Of a DNA stretch of 64,000 nt, positions 1 through 8,722 are shown piece after piece; the stretch's first letter is position 1; each line of letters starts with the position of its first letter. Made by a program: the position numbers and the translations under genes. The DNA comes from CAVZYN01 sp963779515 (GTDB lineage: Bacteria > Pseudomonadota > Alphaproteobacteria > Rhizobiales > Hyphomicrobiaceae), in contig CAVZYN010000002.1 in NCBI GenBank assembly GCA_963779515.1, positions 248,001-312,000 on the forward strand, in the 5' to 3' direction. The notes under the pieces were generated by a model. It searched no databases, was not told the DNA's origin, and saw only the letters and a list, made by a program, of their open reading frames with translations.

Positions 1-1180
1 TTTGCCGTCGCGATGACGGGGCTCGCGGCGATCACGCTCTACAAGCTCGGGTTCACGGGGTTCAAGACCGGGGCAGGGACTCGGCGGGCTGTTTGTGCAT
101 CTGGCGCACGAGTGGGTGACGCTCGCCAATCTCTTCTGTCTGCTGATGGGGTTTGCGCTGCTGTCGCGGCACTTCGAGAAGAGCGAGCTTCCGGCCATCA
201 TGCCGCGGTATTTGCCGGACGATTGGAAGGGCGCGTTCGTGCTGCTTGTCCTGGTGTTCGTGCTGTCGAGTTTTCTCGACAACATCGCGGCGGCGTTGAT
301 TGGCGGAGTGGTGGCGAAGCAGGTGTTCCGCGGCAAGGTGCACATCGGGTATCTGGCGGCGATCGTTGCCGCATCTAATGCGGGTGGCTCCGGCTCGGTG
401 GTCGGCGACACGACCACGACGATGATGTGGATCGACGGCGTCAGTCCATTGAGCGTCTTGGACGCGTTCACGGCGGCGACGGTCGCTTTGATTGTCTGTG
501 GCATTCCAGCGGCGTTCCAGCAGCATGCCTATTCGCCGATCATGAAGGATGAAGCGGCCGGCGTGCATGTCGATTGGACGCGGGTGTTCATCGTGTTCGC
601 CATTCTCGCGATGGCGATCGGGGCAAATGTCTGGGCGAACCAGAAGGCGAAGTATCTGCTCGATATGCTTCCGGTGATTGGATTGGGGGTGTGGGCGGCG
701 ATCCTGTTGACGGCGCCGCTGCGGGCGCCGGATTGGGAGTTGCTGGGCGAGAACCTCAAGGGCACGCTGTTCCTGCTGGCGCTGGTGACGTGCGCCTCGA
801 TGATGCCGGTGGAGAAGTTGCCAGCGGCGTCCTGGCCGACAGCGCTGGGATTGGGTTTTGTGTCAGCTGTGTTCGACAACATTCCACTGACGGCACTGGC
901 GCTGAAGCAGGGTGGGTATGATTGGGGCTTCCTTGCTTATGCGGTCGGGTTCGGCGGGTCGATGATCTGGTTTGGATCGTCGGCGGGGGTGGCGCTGTCG
1001 AATATGTATCCGGAAGCAAAGTCGGTTGGGCGCTGGATCACCGGTGGATGGCATGTGGCGCTCGCCTACGTCGTCGGATTCTTCTTCATGCTGGCGGTGC
1101 TCGGGTGGCGGCCGGATCCGCCGCATAAGAAGGCCGAGGTGCCGGCACCCGTGGCGGTCGCGTCGGTTTTGCAGCGGTAG
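1..1180 (+). CDS. NhaD-like sodium/proton antiporter, 5' partial, apparent frameshift
   Basis: C-terminal part of an ion-transporter-superfamily membrane protein, probably a Na+/H+ antiporter of the NhaD/ArsB type. The gene begins before the window. From position 80 onward the protein is a string of hydrophobic helices. It includes an NAGGSGSVVGDTTTTMMW stretch that resembles the conserved substrate-binding hairpin of NhaD. A second hairpin region (SSAGVALSN) lies near the C-terminus. Bases 1-72 read well in frame 1 (hydrophobic, ending YKLGFTGFKTG) and bases 74-1180 in frame 2 (QGLGGLFVHLAHEW). One extra G in the GGGG run at 70-73 would account for the break. It may be a real pseudogene or a base-call error. 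The substrate ion is inferred from family resemblance only. Confidence 0.72.
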
Positions 1181-1205
1181 CGTGCAACGGCGGGACGTCG
1201 CGATG

Positions 1206-2471
1206 TCAGGCCGTGGTCGGCAGGGCCTTCAACAGGACGTCTGGATCGCTGGAGTAGTTGGCGAGGATCGGGAGCATCGCGCCACCGATCGCACGCGCAT
1301 CGGCGCCGGCGGAACCAGCGACGACCTCGAAGGGCGACAGGCCTTGAAGATCCATCAGCGCCACCTTGGCGCGCGTCGCCTCGACGATCGCGGCCAGCAC
1401 GTCGCGGGGCAGCGCGCCATCGATGCAGACGCGCTGAAAATCGATCACCGAAACGGCGGAGACAGTGGCTATGGCGAGCGCTTCGGCGGTGGCCGTGATC
1501 CAGCGCTTCAGGGGCTGGCCGAGTGCGCTCCAATCGCGCTCCGGCATTTGCAGAATGGCAACATTCGCATGGCGCTTGGCGAGGGCCTGTTCCAGCGTGA
1601 TCAGCGAGGCATGCTCGATCAGCTGCGAGCGCTGGCCTTTGAGTTCGATCGGCATCGAGCCGAGGGCGCCAGCGTTGCCGGTCCGGCCGGCGAAAAGCTG
1701 GCCATTCAAGACAACGCCGCCGCCAATGAATGAACCGATATAGAAGTACAGGAAATCCGCTGCCGCAGTGCGCTCCGTCCGCGCCAGCTCGGCGCCGCAC
1801 GCCGCCGTCGCGTCATTGGCGATCAGGGCCGGCAGACCGGTCAGGCGGGTAAGTTCGCGCGCGACATCGATGCTTTTCCAACCGTCGAGCGCGCCCGATG
1901 GCGCATCCACTTGCTCGGCCCATTTCCAGAGTTCGAAGGGCATCGCGACGCCTATTCCGGAGATGCGCTGCTTACGCCCCAGCGTCTTGCGCAGGTTCGC
2001 GACCTGCTGCTCGATGAAAGCCAACACGCGTCCAGGAACGGGATAGGCGTAGGTGAGTTTTGCGCGATCGCGCAGTGTACCCAGGAAGTCGCAGACGACG
2101 AGGTCGGTGCTGCGCCGCCCGATTTTGATGCCGAAAGAGGCGGTTCCCTTTGGATTGAGGGCATAGGGCACGGAGGGCTGACCAATGCGACCGCGCAGCG
2201 GCGCCAGCGGCATGACCAGAGCTTCCGCTTCAAGCCGCCGCATCATCAAGGAAAGCGTCTGGGCGGAGAGTCCCGTCAAGCGCGCGAGTTCGGCCTTTGG
2301 CAGCGGTCCGTTCCGGCGTAGCAGTGAGAGCGTCAGCCGTTCGTTGTAGGCGCGGGCGCCCGATTGATTGGCGCCACCGCCCATGCGGCTGAGAGCCTCG
2401 TCGCGCGTGGCGGTCGCCGCCTCGGCGAGCGCAAGCGTCTCCACGTCCGTGTCTGTTCCTCGACTGCTCAT
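1206..2471 (-). CDS. ROK-family transcriptional repressor
   Basis: A 421-residue regulator of the ROK (NagC/XylR-like) family. A winged helix-turn-helix lies at about residues 41-90, followed by a glucokinase-like sugar-sensing domain with an IANDATAACGAEL stretch and a GGGVVLNGQLF phosphate-loop segment. The cysteine-rich zinc motif of classical ROK kinases is not visible, so it is probably a sensor and not an enzyme. ATG at 2471 is preferred. An alternative ATG at 2534 lies inside a palindromic operator and would place the operator within the coding region. It is divergent from the frcBCA-type importer, so it probably represses that operon and responds to its sugar. Confidence 0.88.
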   Translation of the reverse strand: MSSRGTDTDVETLALAEAATATRDEALSRMGGGANQSGARAYNERLTLSLLRRNGPLPKAELARLTGLSAQTLSLMMRRLEAEALVMPLAPLRGRIGQPSVPYALNPKGTASFGIKIGRRSTDLVVCDFLGTLRDRAKLTYAYPVPGRVLAFIEQQVANLRKTLGRKQRISGIGVAMPFELWKWAEQVDAPSGALDGWKSIDVARELTRLTGLPALIANDATAACGAELARTERTAAADFLYFYIGSFIGGGVVLNGQLFAGRTGNAGALGSMPIELKGQRSQLIEHASLITLEQALAKRHANVAILQMPERDWSALGQPLKRWITATAEALAIATVSAVSVIDFQRVCIDGALPRDVLAAIVEATRAKVALMDLQGLSPFEVVAGSAGADARAIGGAMLPILANYSSDPDVLLKALPTTA

Positions 2472-2516
2472 CCGCGCACCACTATTCAGGCGATCTTCGG
2501 CGGCGGCTGGTGCCGG

Positions 2517-2550
2517 GTCAATACTTAAATCCATATGATTTAATATTGAC
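2517..2550. promoter_or_regulatory. Palindromic operator between ROK gene and sugar importer
   Basis: An AT-rich inverted repeat in otherwise GC-rich DNA. The left arm GTCAATACTTAAATC (2517-2531) is matched by the right arm GATTTAATATTGAC (2537-2550) across CATAT, with one missing base. It lies in the divergent intergenic region, about 120 bases before the substrate-binding-protein gene. ROK repressors typically bind AT-rich palindromes like this. Assignment to the adjacent regulator is inference. Confidence 0.65.
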
Positions 2551-2666
2551 AGCGGCGGCCTAGATGTGCGCCACTCGGGTGGCACGGGTAGAGAGCCCGC
2601 GCGGACATAGCCAAAAAACGCGATAGCGCCGCTGCGGCATGAGCAGGGACGCTCAGGGAGCAAACC

Positions 2667-3710
2667 ATGATCAAATTCACGACCACCGGCGCCGCTGTGG
2701 CGACGCTCGCGCTCTGCGCCATGCTCGGCGGCCTGTCGAGCTCGCCGGCGCTTGCTCAACAGAAGACCATCGTCGGTCTCATCACCAAGACCAACACCAA
2801 CCCGTTCTTCGTGAAGATGCGCGAAGGGGCGGAAGCCAAGGCCAAGGAAATGGGCATGGAGCTGCGCTCATTCGCCGGCAAGGTCGACGGCGACAATCAA
2901 ACTCAGGTGGAAGCGGTCGAGAGCCTGATCGCGGCCGGCGCCAAGGGCATCCTGATCACGCCGAGCGATTCGGCCGCGATCGTGCCGACGATCAAGAAAG
3001 CCCGCGACAAGGGCATTCTCGTGATCGCGCTCGATACGCCGCTGGAGCCCGCCAACGCGGCCGACGCGACGTTTGCGACCGACAACTTCAAGGCCGGCGA
3101 GTTGATCGGCGCCTGGGCGAAAGCGTCCATGGGCGACAAGGCAAAGGACGCGAAGATTGCGCTGCTCGATCTCAACAAGAACCAGATCACGGTTGACGTC
3201 CTGCGCAACCAGGGCTTCCTGAAAGGCTTTGGCGTGGACGTCGGCGACGTCAAGAAGATTGGCGACGAGAAAGACCCGCGCATCGTCGGAAACGATGTGA
3301 CGCAGGGATCCGAGGAAGGCGGCCGCAAGGCGATGGAGAACTTGCTCCAGAAAAACCCCGGCGTAAATGTCGTCTACACGATCAACGAACCGGCGGCGGC
3401 GGGCGCCTATCAAGCGCTGAAGGCGGTCGGCAAGGACAAGGGCGTGCTGATTGTTTCGGTCGACGGCGGATGCCCGGGCGTCAAGAATGTCAAGTCGGGC
3501 GTCATCGGTGCAACGTCGATGCAGTTCCCGCTGCTGATGGCGTCGAAGGGCATCGAGGCGATCTCTGAATTCGCGAAGTCCGGCAAGAAGCCCGCCAACA
3601 CGCCGGGTCTCGAATTCTTCAACACCGGCGTCGAACTCATCACCGACAAGCCGGCTGCAGGCCTACCCGCGATCTCAGGCGACGAAGGCCTGAAGCGCTG
3701 CTGGGGCTGA
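2667..3710 (+). CDS. frcB: Fructose-type ABC transporter, periplasmic binding protein
   Basis: A 347-residue periplasmic sugar-binding protein (type-1 fold, Peripla_BP_4). It has a signal peptide ending near ALAQQ (about residue 31). The mature part, with segments such as LITKTNTNPFFVKM, ALDTPLEP, DATFATDN, VSVDGGCPGVKNV and a terminal LKRCWG, closely recalls the rhizobial FrcB fructose-binding protein. An AGGGAG ribosome site sits just upstream of the ATG. It is the first gene of an operon with the permease and ATPase that follow. The exact sugar (fructose, or also ribose/mannose as for Sinorhizobium Frc) cannot be fixed from sequence. Confidence 0.9.
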   Translation: MIKFTTTGAAVATLALCAMLGGLSSSPALAQQKTIVGLITKTNTNPFFVKMREGAEAKAKEMGMELRSFAGKVDGDNQTQVEAVESLIAAGAKGILITPSDSAAIVPTIKKARDKGILVIALDTPLEPANAADATFATDNFKAGELIGAWAKASMGDKAKDAKIALLDLNKNQITVDVLRNQGFLKGFGVDVGDVKKIGDEKDPRIVGNDVTQGSEEGGRKAMENLLQKNPGVNVVYTINEPAAAGAYQALKAVGKDKGVLIVSVDGGCPGVKNVKSGVIGATSMQFPLLMASKGIEAISEFAKSGKKPANTPGLEFFNTGVELITDKPAAGLPAISGDEGLKRCWG

Positions 3711-3754
3711 GCCCATGAGCTAAAAAGGCGGAGGTCGGGGGACACCGCTTTTTG

Positions 3755-3790
3755 GGGCGGATGCCACGCACACAGCGGTGGCATCCGCCC
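3755..3790 (+). terminator. Strong intercistronic stem-loop after frcB
   Basis: A perfect 12-bp inverted repeat, GGGCGGATGCCA (3755-3766) and TGGCATCCGCCC (3779-3790), with a 12-base loop and a short T-containing tail. Hairpins here usually stop part of the transcripts or protect the upstream message, so binding protein is made in excess over permease. Which mechanism applies is inferred. Confidence 0.7.
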
Positions 3791-3832
3791 TCTTATTTCG
3801 CCGCTCTATCCGTGCTCGGGCACACAGTGACC

Positions 3833-4879
3833 ATGTCGACAGGCGATGGGAAGACCGACGGCGCCGACGTGGTGCAGTTCGATGAACCAGCACCGACGCT
3901 GCTGCGGCGCCTGCAACATCTGCTGCATGTGCACCCGACGGCGATTCCGTTGATCGTCTTGGTCCTGAGCCTCGCGTTCTTTTCTGCGGTCGTCGGCGAT
4001 CGGTTTCTCGACCCCTTCAATTTCTCGCTGATCCTGCAGCAGGTCACGGTGCTCGGGATCGTCGCCGTGGCGCAGACGTTGATCATTCTAACGGCCGGGA
4101 TCGATCTCTCGGTCGGCGCGATCCTGGTGTTGTCGTCCGTGGTGATGGGGCGGCTGGCGATCGACTGGGGGATGCCGGTGCCGCTCGCCATCGGGATTGG
4201 CTTGAGCGTCGGGGCGATTTGCGGCGCGATCAACGGTGCGCTGGTGACGCGGCTGAAGCTGCCGCCGTTCATTGTCACGCTCGGGACCTGGAACATCTTT
4301 TTTGCGATCAATCTCTGGTATTCAGCGAGCGAGACCATTCGCGCGCAAGACCTCGAGGAGCGGGCGCCGCTGCTCTTGTTCTTCGGCCAAGGCATCGACT
4401 TTTTCGGGGCGCGGTTGACGCTCGGGGCGATCCTGATGGTGCTGCTGGTGTGCGCCACCTGGTACCTCCTGAACTGGACGCGTTTTGGCCGGCATCTTTA
4501 TGCAACCGGTGACGACCCGGAAGCAGCGGGCCTCGCCGGCGTCGACACGAACCGCACGCTGATGTGGGTTTATGTGCTGGCTGGCGTCATTTGTGCGATC
4601 GCCGGCTGGGTTCTGATCGGCCGCATCGGATCCGTCAGCCCGCAAGCCGGACAGACCGCCAATCTCGACAGCATCACTGCCGTCGTCATCGGCGGCACCA
4701 GCTTGTTCGGCGGCCGCGGTTCGATTGCCGGCACCTTGATGGGCGCGCTGATCGTCGGCGTCTTCCGCAACGGCCTGGCGCTCTCGGGTGTCAATGTGCT
4801 GTGGCAGGAGTTTGCGGTCGGCGTCTTGATCATTGTCGCGGTTGGCATCGACCAGTGGTTGCGGCGGGCCTCGACATGA
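3833..4879 (+). CDS. frcC: Fructose-type ABC transporter permease
   Basis: A 348-residue inner-membrane permease of the BPD_transp_2 (ribose/fructose, RbsC-like) family. It has about eight to ten hydrophobic helices. The conserved LTAGIDLSVGA segment and the late GGTSLFGGRGSIAGTLMGA segment are diagnostic of sugar permeases that pair with CUT2-type ATPases. ATG at 3833 is chosen because the longer frame from 3752 runs through the intercistronic hairpin. Its stop overlaps the start of the ATPase gene (ATGA), which suggests translational coupling. Confidence 0.9.
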   Translation: MSTGDGKTDGADVVQFDEPAPTLLRRLQHLLHVHPTAIPLIVLVLSLAFFSAVVGDRFLDPFNFSLILQQVTVLGIVAVAQTLIILTAGIDLSVGAILVLSSVVMGRLAIDWGMPVPLAIGIGLSVGAICGAINGALVTRLKLPPFIVTLGTWNIFFAINLWYSASETIRAQDLEERAPLLLFFGQGIDFFGARLTLGAILMVLLVCATWYLLNWTRFGRHLYATGDDPEAAGLAGVDTNRTLMWVYVLAGVICAIAGWVLIGRIGSVSPQAGQTANLDSITAVVIGGTSLFGGRGSIAGTLMGALIVGVFRNGLALSGVNVLWQEFAVGVLIIVAVGIDQWLRRAST

Positions 4880-5658
4880 GTGCGGTACCGACGCAGCCGA
4901 TCCTGCAAGCGCGCGGATTGACGAAGCGCTATGGACGCGTAACGGCGCTCGATCACGCCGACTTCGATTTGCTGCCGGGCGAGATCCTGGCCGTGATCGG
5001 CGACAACGGCGCGGGCAAATCGTCGTTGATCAAGGCGCTGAGCGGCGCCATCACGCCGGATCAAGGTGAAATTCACATGGACGGCAGCCGCGTGCACTTC
5101 CGCTCGGTGCTGGATGCGCGCAAGGCCGGGATCGAGACTGTCTATCAAAACCTCGCGCTCGCACCCGCGCTCAGCATCGCCGACAATCTGTATCTCGGGC
5201 GTGAACTACGGGACCCGGGGCTGCTTGGGCGATTGTTCGGCAAGCTCGATCGGGCGGGCATGGAGACGGCGGCGCGCCAGCATTTGTCAGCGCTCGGGCT
5301 GCTGACCATTCAGAACATCACGCAGCCGGTCGAGACGCTGTCGGGCGGTCAGCGGCAGGGCGTGGCGGTCGCGCGCGCGGCCGCATTCGGCGGCCGCGTC
5401 GTGATCATGGACGAGCCGACGGCGGCGCTCGGCGTCAAGGAGGGCCGCCGGGTGCTCGACCTGATCCTGGACGTGAAGCGCAAGGGGCTGGCGATCGTGC
5501 TGATCAGCCACAACATGCCGCATGTCTGGGAGGTCGCGGATCGCATTCACATCCACCGGCTCGGCCGTCGTTTGACGGTGATCGATCCGAAGCAGCATCC
5601 GATGTCGGAGGCGGTCGCCTTCATGACCGGCGCCAAGGCCCCGCCGCAAGCGGCGTGA
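4876..5658 (+). CDS. frcA: Fructose-type ABC transporter ATPase (single domain)
   Basis: A 260-residue ATP-binding protein that energises the FrcBC-like importer. Walker A is GDNGAGKSS (residues 42-50), the signature is LSGGQRQG, Walker B is VIMDEPTAALG, and the switch histidine lies in LISHNMPH. Unlike RbsA/XylG it has only one nucleotide-binding domain, as FrcA does, so it should act as a homodimer. It starts at 4876, overlapping the permease stop by four bases. No FrcK-like sugar kinase follows. The 244 bases after the gene hold nothing I can recognise. Confidence 0.9.
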   Translation: MSAVPTQPILQARGLTKRYGRVTALDHADFDLLPGEILAVIGDNGAGKSSLIKALSGAITPDQGEIHMDGSRVHFRSVLDARKAGIETVYQNLALAPALSIADNLYLGRELRDPGLLGRLFGKLDRAGMETAARQHLSALGLLTIQNITQPVETLSGGQRQGVAVARAAAFGGRVVIMDEPTAALGVKEGRRVLDLILDVKRKGLAIVLISHNMPHVWEVADRIHIHRLGRRLTVIDPKQHPMSEAVAFMTGAKAPPQAA

Positions 5659-5902
5659 GTGGATGGCGGAGAGAGCAGGATCACTTGGCTCCGATCACAC
5701 CCGAAGCGACGGATATGCGATGGCCGCGCCGAAGGTCTCAGGTGACTACCGACTGGCATCGGATCTCATCACATCTGGCCGTTACCGGGCGAGGTTGACC
5801 CATTGCTGCCGAATGCTTCTCTGTTCCTTGTTCGACTGCTGGCGTTCCACAAGCAGAATTGAGTGCAACCGGTAGGGCGTGCACCGTCTGAGTGCGAGCA
5901 GT

Positions 5903-6400
5903 TCATAGCTTCGCCAGTCCTGCTGTCAGACGGTCGAGAAGGCGCATGAGCAGATAGCTTTCCTCGATGGAAAGATCTGCAAGTGCCGCTTCGTAGAAGC
6001 CGTGTATCCGCGGCAGCAAGCGGCTCCACATTTTCGTGCCGGCTGGCGTCAGTCGCACGTGGCGCAGGCGGCCGTCGCCGTTGGTCTTGACGCGCTCGAC
6101 GTGGCCTGCCGCTTCCAGGCGGTCGAGAATTGCCGTCAGGCTCTGGCGACTGACCATCAAGAATTCCATCAACTGCTTGACGGACATTCCTTCTTCGACT
6201 GCTCGTTGCCGGGATAAAGCGCCGAGCACCGCCCACTGCTGCGTCGTCACGCTATGTTCGCTGACGGCACTCGTTCCGGCTTTATGCATCAAGTTTGAAC
6301 TCTGATAGAGCCGAAAAAACAGCAAGTTGGCGACCCTGAGTGGATCGCTCGCTGGCGGTGCGGACGGCTTCTTGGGCGCTGCTGGCATCAAAATTTCCAT
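5903..6400 (-). CDS. badR: MarR-family repressor, BadR-like
   Basis: A 165-residue MarR regulator. The winged helix-turn-helix occupies about residues 50-125, with VKQLMEFLMVSRQSLTAILDRLE as recognition region and a DGRLRHVRLT wing. It is divergent from badH and badI. In Rhodopseudomonas palustris the MarR protein BadR represses the cyclohexanecarboxylate genes, including badH and badI, and is released by a CoA thioester. Conserved placement beside badHI supports the same role here. Start at 6400 (ATG) or 6388 (ATG) cannot be settled, because neither has a strong ribosome site. Confidence 0.8.
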   Translation of the reverse strand: MEILMPAAPKKPSAPPASDPLRVANLLFFRLYQSSNLMHKAGTSAVSEHSVTTQQWAVLGALSRQRAVEEGMSVKQLMEFLMVSRQSLTAILDRLEAAGHVERVKTNGDGRLRHVRLTPAGTKMWSRLLPRIHGFYEAALADLSIEESYLLMRLLDRLTAGLAKL

Positions 6401-6423
6401 CAGGTGTTTGACATATTCTAATC

Positions 6424-6439
6424 TATCATATAGCTGATA
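6424..6439. promoter_or_regulatory. Palindrome in badR-badH intergenic region
   Basis: TATCA (6424-6428) and TGATA (6435-6439) form an inverted repeat with a 6-base centre, inside an AT-rich stretch (6405-6450) between the divergent badR and badH starts. Size and position suit a MarR dimer site that would control both promoters. Assignment is inferred. Confidence 0.45.
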
Positions 6440-6487
6440 CATATCGAAGGCGAGCCGGAATTCTAGATTCGTACAGGAGTAGCCCAG

Positions 6488-7255
6488 ATGCGCGGTCTCC
6501 AAGACAAGACGATTGTGATCACAGGCGGCGGCGGCGGCATCGGCGGCGCGACATGCCGCAGGTTTGCAACCGCGGGCGCGAAAGTCGCCGTGCTCGATCT
6601 CAATCAGGCGGCGGCCGTCAAGACGGCCGATGCGATCGCGGCCAGCGGCGGCAAGGCTCTCGCCATCGCCTGCGACATCACGCGGCGCGAAGATGTGGAT
6701 GCCGCGATTGCTAAAACCGAGATGGATCTCGGCCCGGTCGATGCGCTCGTCAACAATGCCGGCTGGGACGTGTTTAAGCCGTTCGTCAAGACGCAGGCGG
6801 ACGAGTGGCGGCGGCTGATCGACATCAATCTGATCGGCGCACTTAACATGCATCATGCCGTGTTGCCTGGCATGGTCGCGCGCAAGGCCGGTCGCATCGT
6901 CAACATCGCATCCGACGCCGCCCGCGTCGGCTCTTCGGGTGAAGCTGTCTACGCCGCCTGCAAGGGTGGCCTGGTCTCGTTTTCGAAGACGATTGCGCGA
7001 GAGCATGCCCGCCATGGCATCACCGTCAACGTCGTCTGCCCGGGCCCGACCGACACGGCGCTGTTCGCCGACTACAAGCAAGGCGCAGGCGATCCCGTCA
7101 AACTGGAAGAGGCGTTCCGTCGCTCGATCCCGCTGGGCCGCATCGGTCAGCCGGACGACCTGCCGGGCGCGATCTTGTTCTTCGCCAGCGATGACGCGAG
7201 CTACATCACCGGCCAGGTGCTGAGCGTTTCGGGCGGCCTGTCGATGGTCGGCTGA
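6488..7255 (+). CDS. badH: 2-hydroxycyclohexanecarboxyl-CoA dehydrogenase (SDR)
   Basis: A 255-residue short-chain dehydrogenase. The NAD-binding glycine loop is GGGGGIGG (residues 13-20), followed by NNAG (89-92) and the catalytic set Ser142, Tyr155, Lys159 (YAACK). It resembles BadH, which oxidises 2-hydroxycyclohexanecarboxyl-CoA to the 2-keto compound in the anaerobic benzoate/cyclohexanecarboxylate pathway. An AGGAG ribosome site lies 8 bases before the ATG. The next gene, 37 bases on, is a clear BadI, which strongly supports the assignment over a generic 3-oxoacyl reductase. Confidence 0.85.
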   Translation: MRGLQDKTIVITGGGGGIGGATCRRFATAGAKVAVLDLNQAAAVKTADAIAASGGKALAIACDITRREDVDAAIAKTEMDLGPVDALVNNAGWDVFKPFVKTQADEWRRLIDINLIGALNMHHAVLPGMVARKAGRIVNIASDAARVGSSGEAVYAACKGGLVSFSKTIAREHARHGITVNVVCPGPTDTALFADYKQGAGDPVKLEEAFRRSIPLGRIGQPDDLPGAILFFASDDASYITGQVLSVSGGLSMVG

Positions 7256-7292
7256 ACTGGCTGACCGCAGCAAACACTTCGGAGTGCGCAAG

Positions 7293-8075
7293 ATGGACTT
7301 CAAAGACATCATCTACGACGTGCGCAACGGCGTCGCCTGGATCATCATAAATCGCCCCGACAAAATGAATGCATTTCGCGGGACGACCTGCGACGAGCTC
7401 ATCCGCGCCTTCAACAAGTCTGGCTACGACAAGTCAGTCGGGGCCATCGTGCTGACCGGCGCCGGCGACCGCGCCTTCTGCACGGGCGGCGATCAATCGG
7501 CGCACGACGGCAACTACGACGGCCGCGGCACCATCGGGCTGCCGATGGAAGAACTGCATACGGTGATCCGCGATGTGCCGAAGCCGGTCATCGCCCGCGT
7601 GCAGGGCTATGCCATCGGCGGCGGCAATGTTCTCGCCACGATCTGCGACCTCACGATCTGTTCGGACAAGGCCATCTTTGGGCAAGTCGGTCCCAAGATG
7701 GGGTCTGTCGATCCAGGCTACGGCACGGCATTCCTCGCCCGAGTCGTCGGCGAGAAGAAGGCCCGCGAGATCTGGTACATGTGCCGTCGCTATTCCGGCG
7801 CGGAAGCGGTCGCAATGGGGCTCGCCAACGTGTGCGTGCCGCACGACCAACTCGATGCCGAGGTGCAAAAGTGGGGCGAGGAGCTGTGCGAGCGCAGCCC
7901 CACCGCGATAGCGATTGCCAAGCGCTCGTTCAACATGGATACCGCGCATCAGGCCGGCATCGCCGGCATGGGGATGTACGCCCTCAAACTCTACTACGAC
8001 ACCGATGAGTCCCGCGAAGGCGTGAATGCGCTGAAGGAAAAGCGCAAACCGAACTTCCGCAAGCACGCGAAGTAA
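7293..8075 (+). CDS. badI: 2-ketocyclohexanecarboxyl-CoA hydrolase
   Basis: A 260-residue crotonase-superfamily enzyme that hydrolytically opens the ring of 2-ketocyclohexanecarboxyl-CoA to pimelyl-CoA. Long stretches match R. palustris BadI almost exactly from memory, for example NRPDKMNAFRGTTCDEL, FCTGGDQSAHDGNYDGRGT, VGPKMGSVDPGYGTAFLA and SFNMDTAHQAGIAGMGMYAL. CoA oxyanion-hole segments are CTGGDQ (63-68) and YAIGGGN (106-112). ATG 7293 is preferred over GTG 7284 because GGAG at 7281-7284 is then spaced correctly and the N-terminus matches BadI. Other pathway genes (badK, aliA, aliB) are not in the window. Confidence 0.95.
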   Translation: MDFKDIIYDVRNGVAWIIINRPDKMNAFRGTTCDELIRAFNKSGYDKSVGAIVLTGAGDRAFCTGGDQSAHDGNYDGRGTIGLPMEELHTVIRDVPKPVIARVQGYAIGGGNVLATICDLTICSDKAIFGQVGPKMGSVDPGYGTAFLARVVGEKKAREIWYMCRRYSGAEAVAMGLANVCVPHDQLDAEVQKWGEELCERSPTAIAIAKRSFNMDTAHQAGIAGMGMYALKLYYDTDESREGVNALKEKRKPNFRKHAK

Positions 8076-8722
8076 TAACCGCTGCACGACGTGGCAAACC
8101 GGGCGCCAAGATCCGGGTCCAGGTCACCCATGTGCTTGCAGCCAAAGGCGCGAAAGAAATGCGCGACCTGATCGTCAATAGCATGGTCGACGTCGTACTG
8201 GCGTATCTCGGCGAGCGCTCTGGAATAGAACGGCACGTTTCAATGGTCGAATCGAAGTGCCGTTCATGTCGGCTCCCATCCCAGATGGCGACCATGGAAA
8301 AGGCCGCCGAACACGGGCAGGTTTTCAATGGCTGACGAGCTTGTCGGAGTCGAGCGTGCATGTCCGAGCATGAGGACCAACTTTACTTGGAGAACGAAGC
8401 AGCCCCAGGCCCCCTCAAGCACGCGGATGTGCTTCAGCCATGAACGTTGGCAACGCCATGTCGAACGGCATGGCGAGATCGCTCACCGACACATCACGTT
8501 TCCCGGCCGCTGAACTGACGGCCCTCGCGCGTGGGATCGGACGAGGGCATGGAAGGCGCGATCAAGAACGGTCTGATTGTTGGCCATGTGGCCGGATACT
8601 ATAACGATTCGCGATAGTTAGTGCAGGAGCTAAGTGTGGAGATCGTGGCACTGCTCGTGATGCGGCGGACGTCGCTCCGCAGAGCTGTTGTATTCAGTCG
8701 GTGGTGTGCAGTGCGGCGGGGC
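8076..8722. other. 647-base spacer with possible gene remnants
   Basis: No convincing intact gene. A minus-strand reading frame at 8236-7994 has a protein-like stretch (residues such as VAHFFRAFGCKHMGDLDPDLG), and a plus-strand stretch at about 8544-8618 reads DEGMEGAIKNGLIVGHVAGY before a stop. Both look like decayed fragments, but I cannot name a parent family. No terminator hairpin was found after badI. Confidence 0.4.

Noticed and set aside
1206..2759. Long start for the ROK gene at 2759
   Set aside because: The extra N-terminus overlaps the divergent frcB start and the operator, and has no family similarity.
5903..7312. 469-codon frame for the MarR gene
   Set aside because: The upstream 300 codons are antisense to badH and not protein-like. 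The MarR domain starts after the ATG at 6400.
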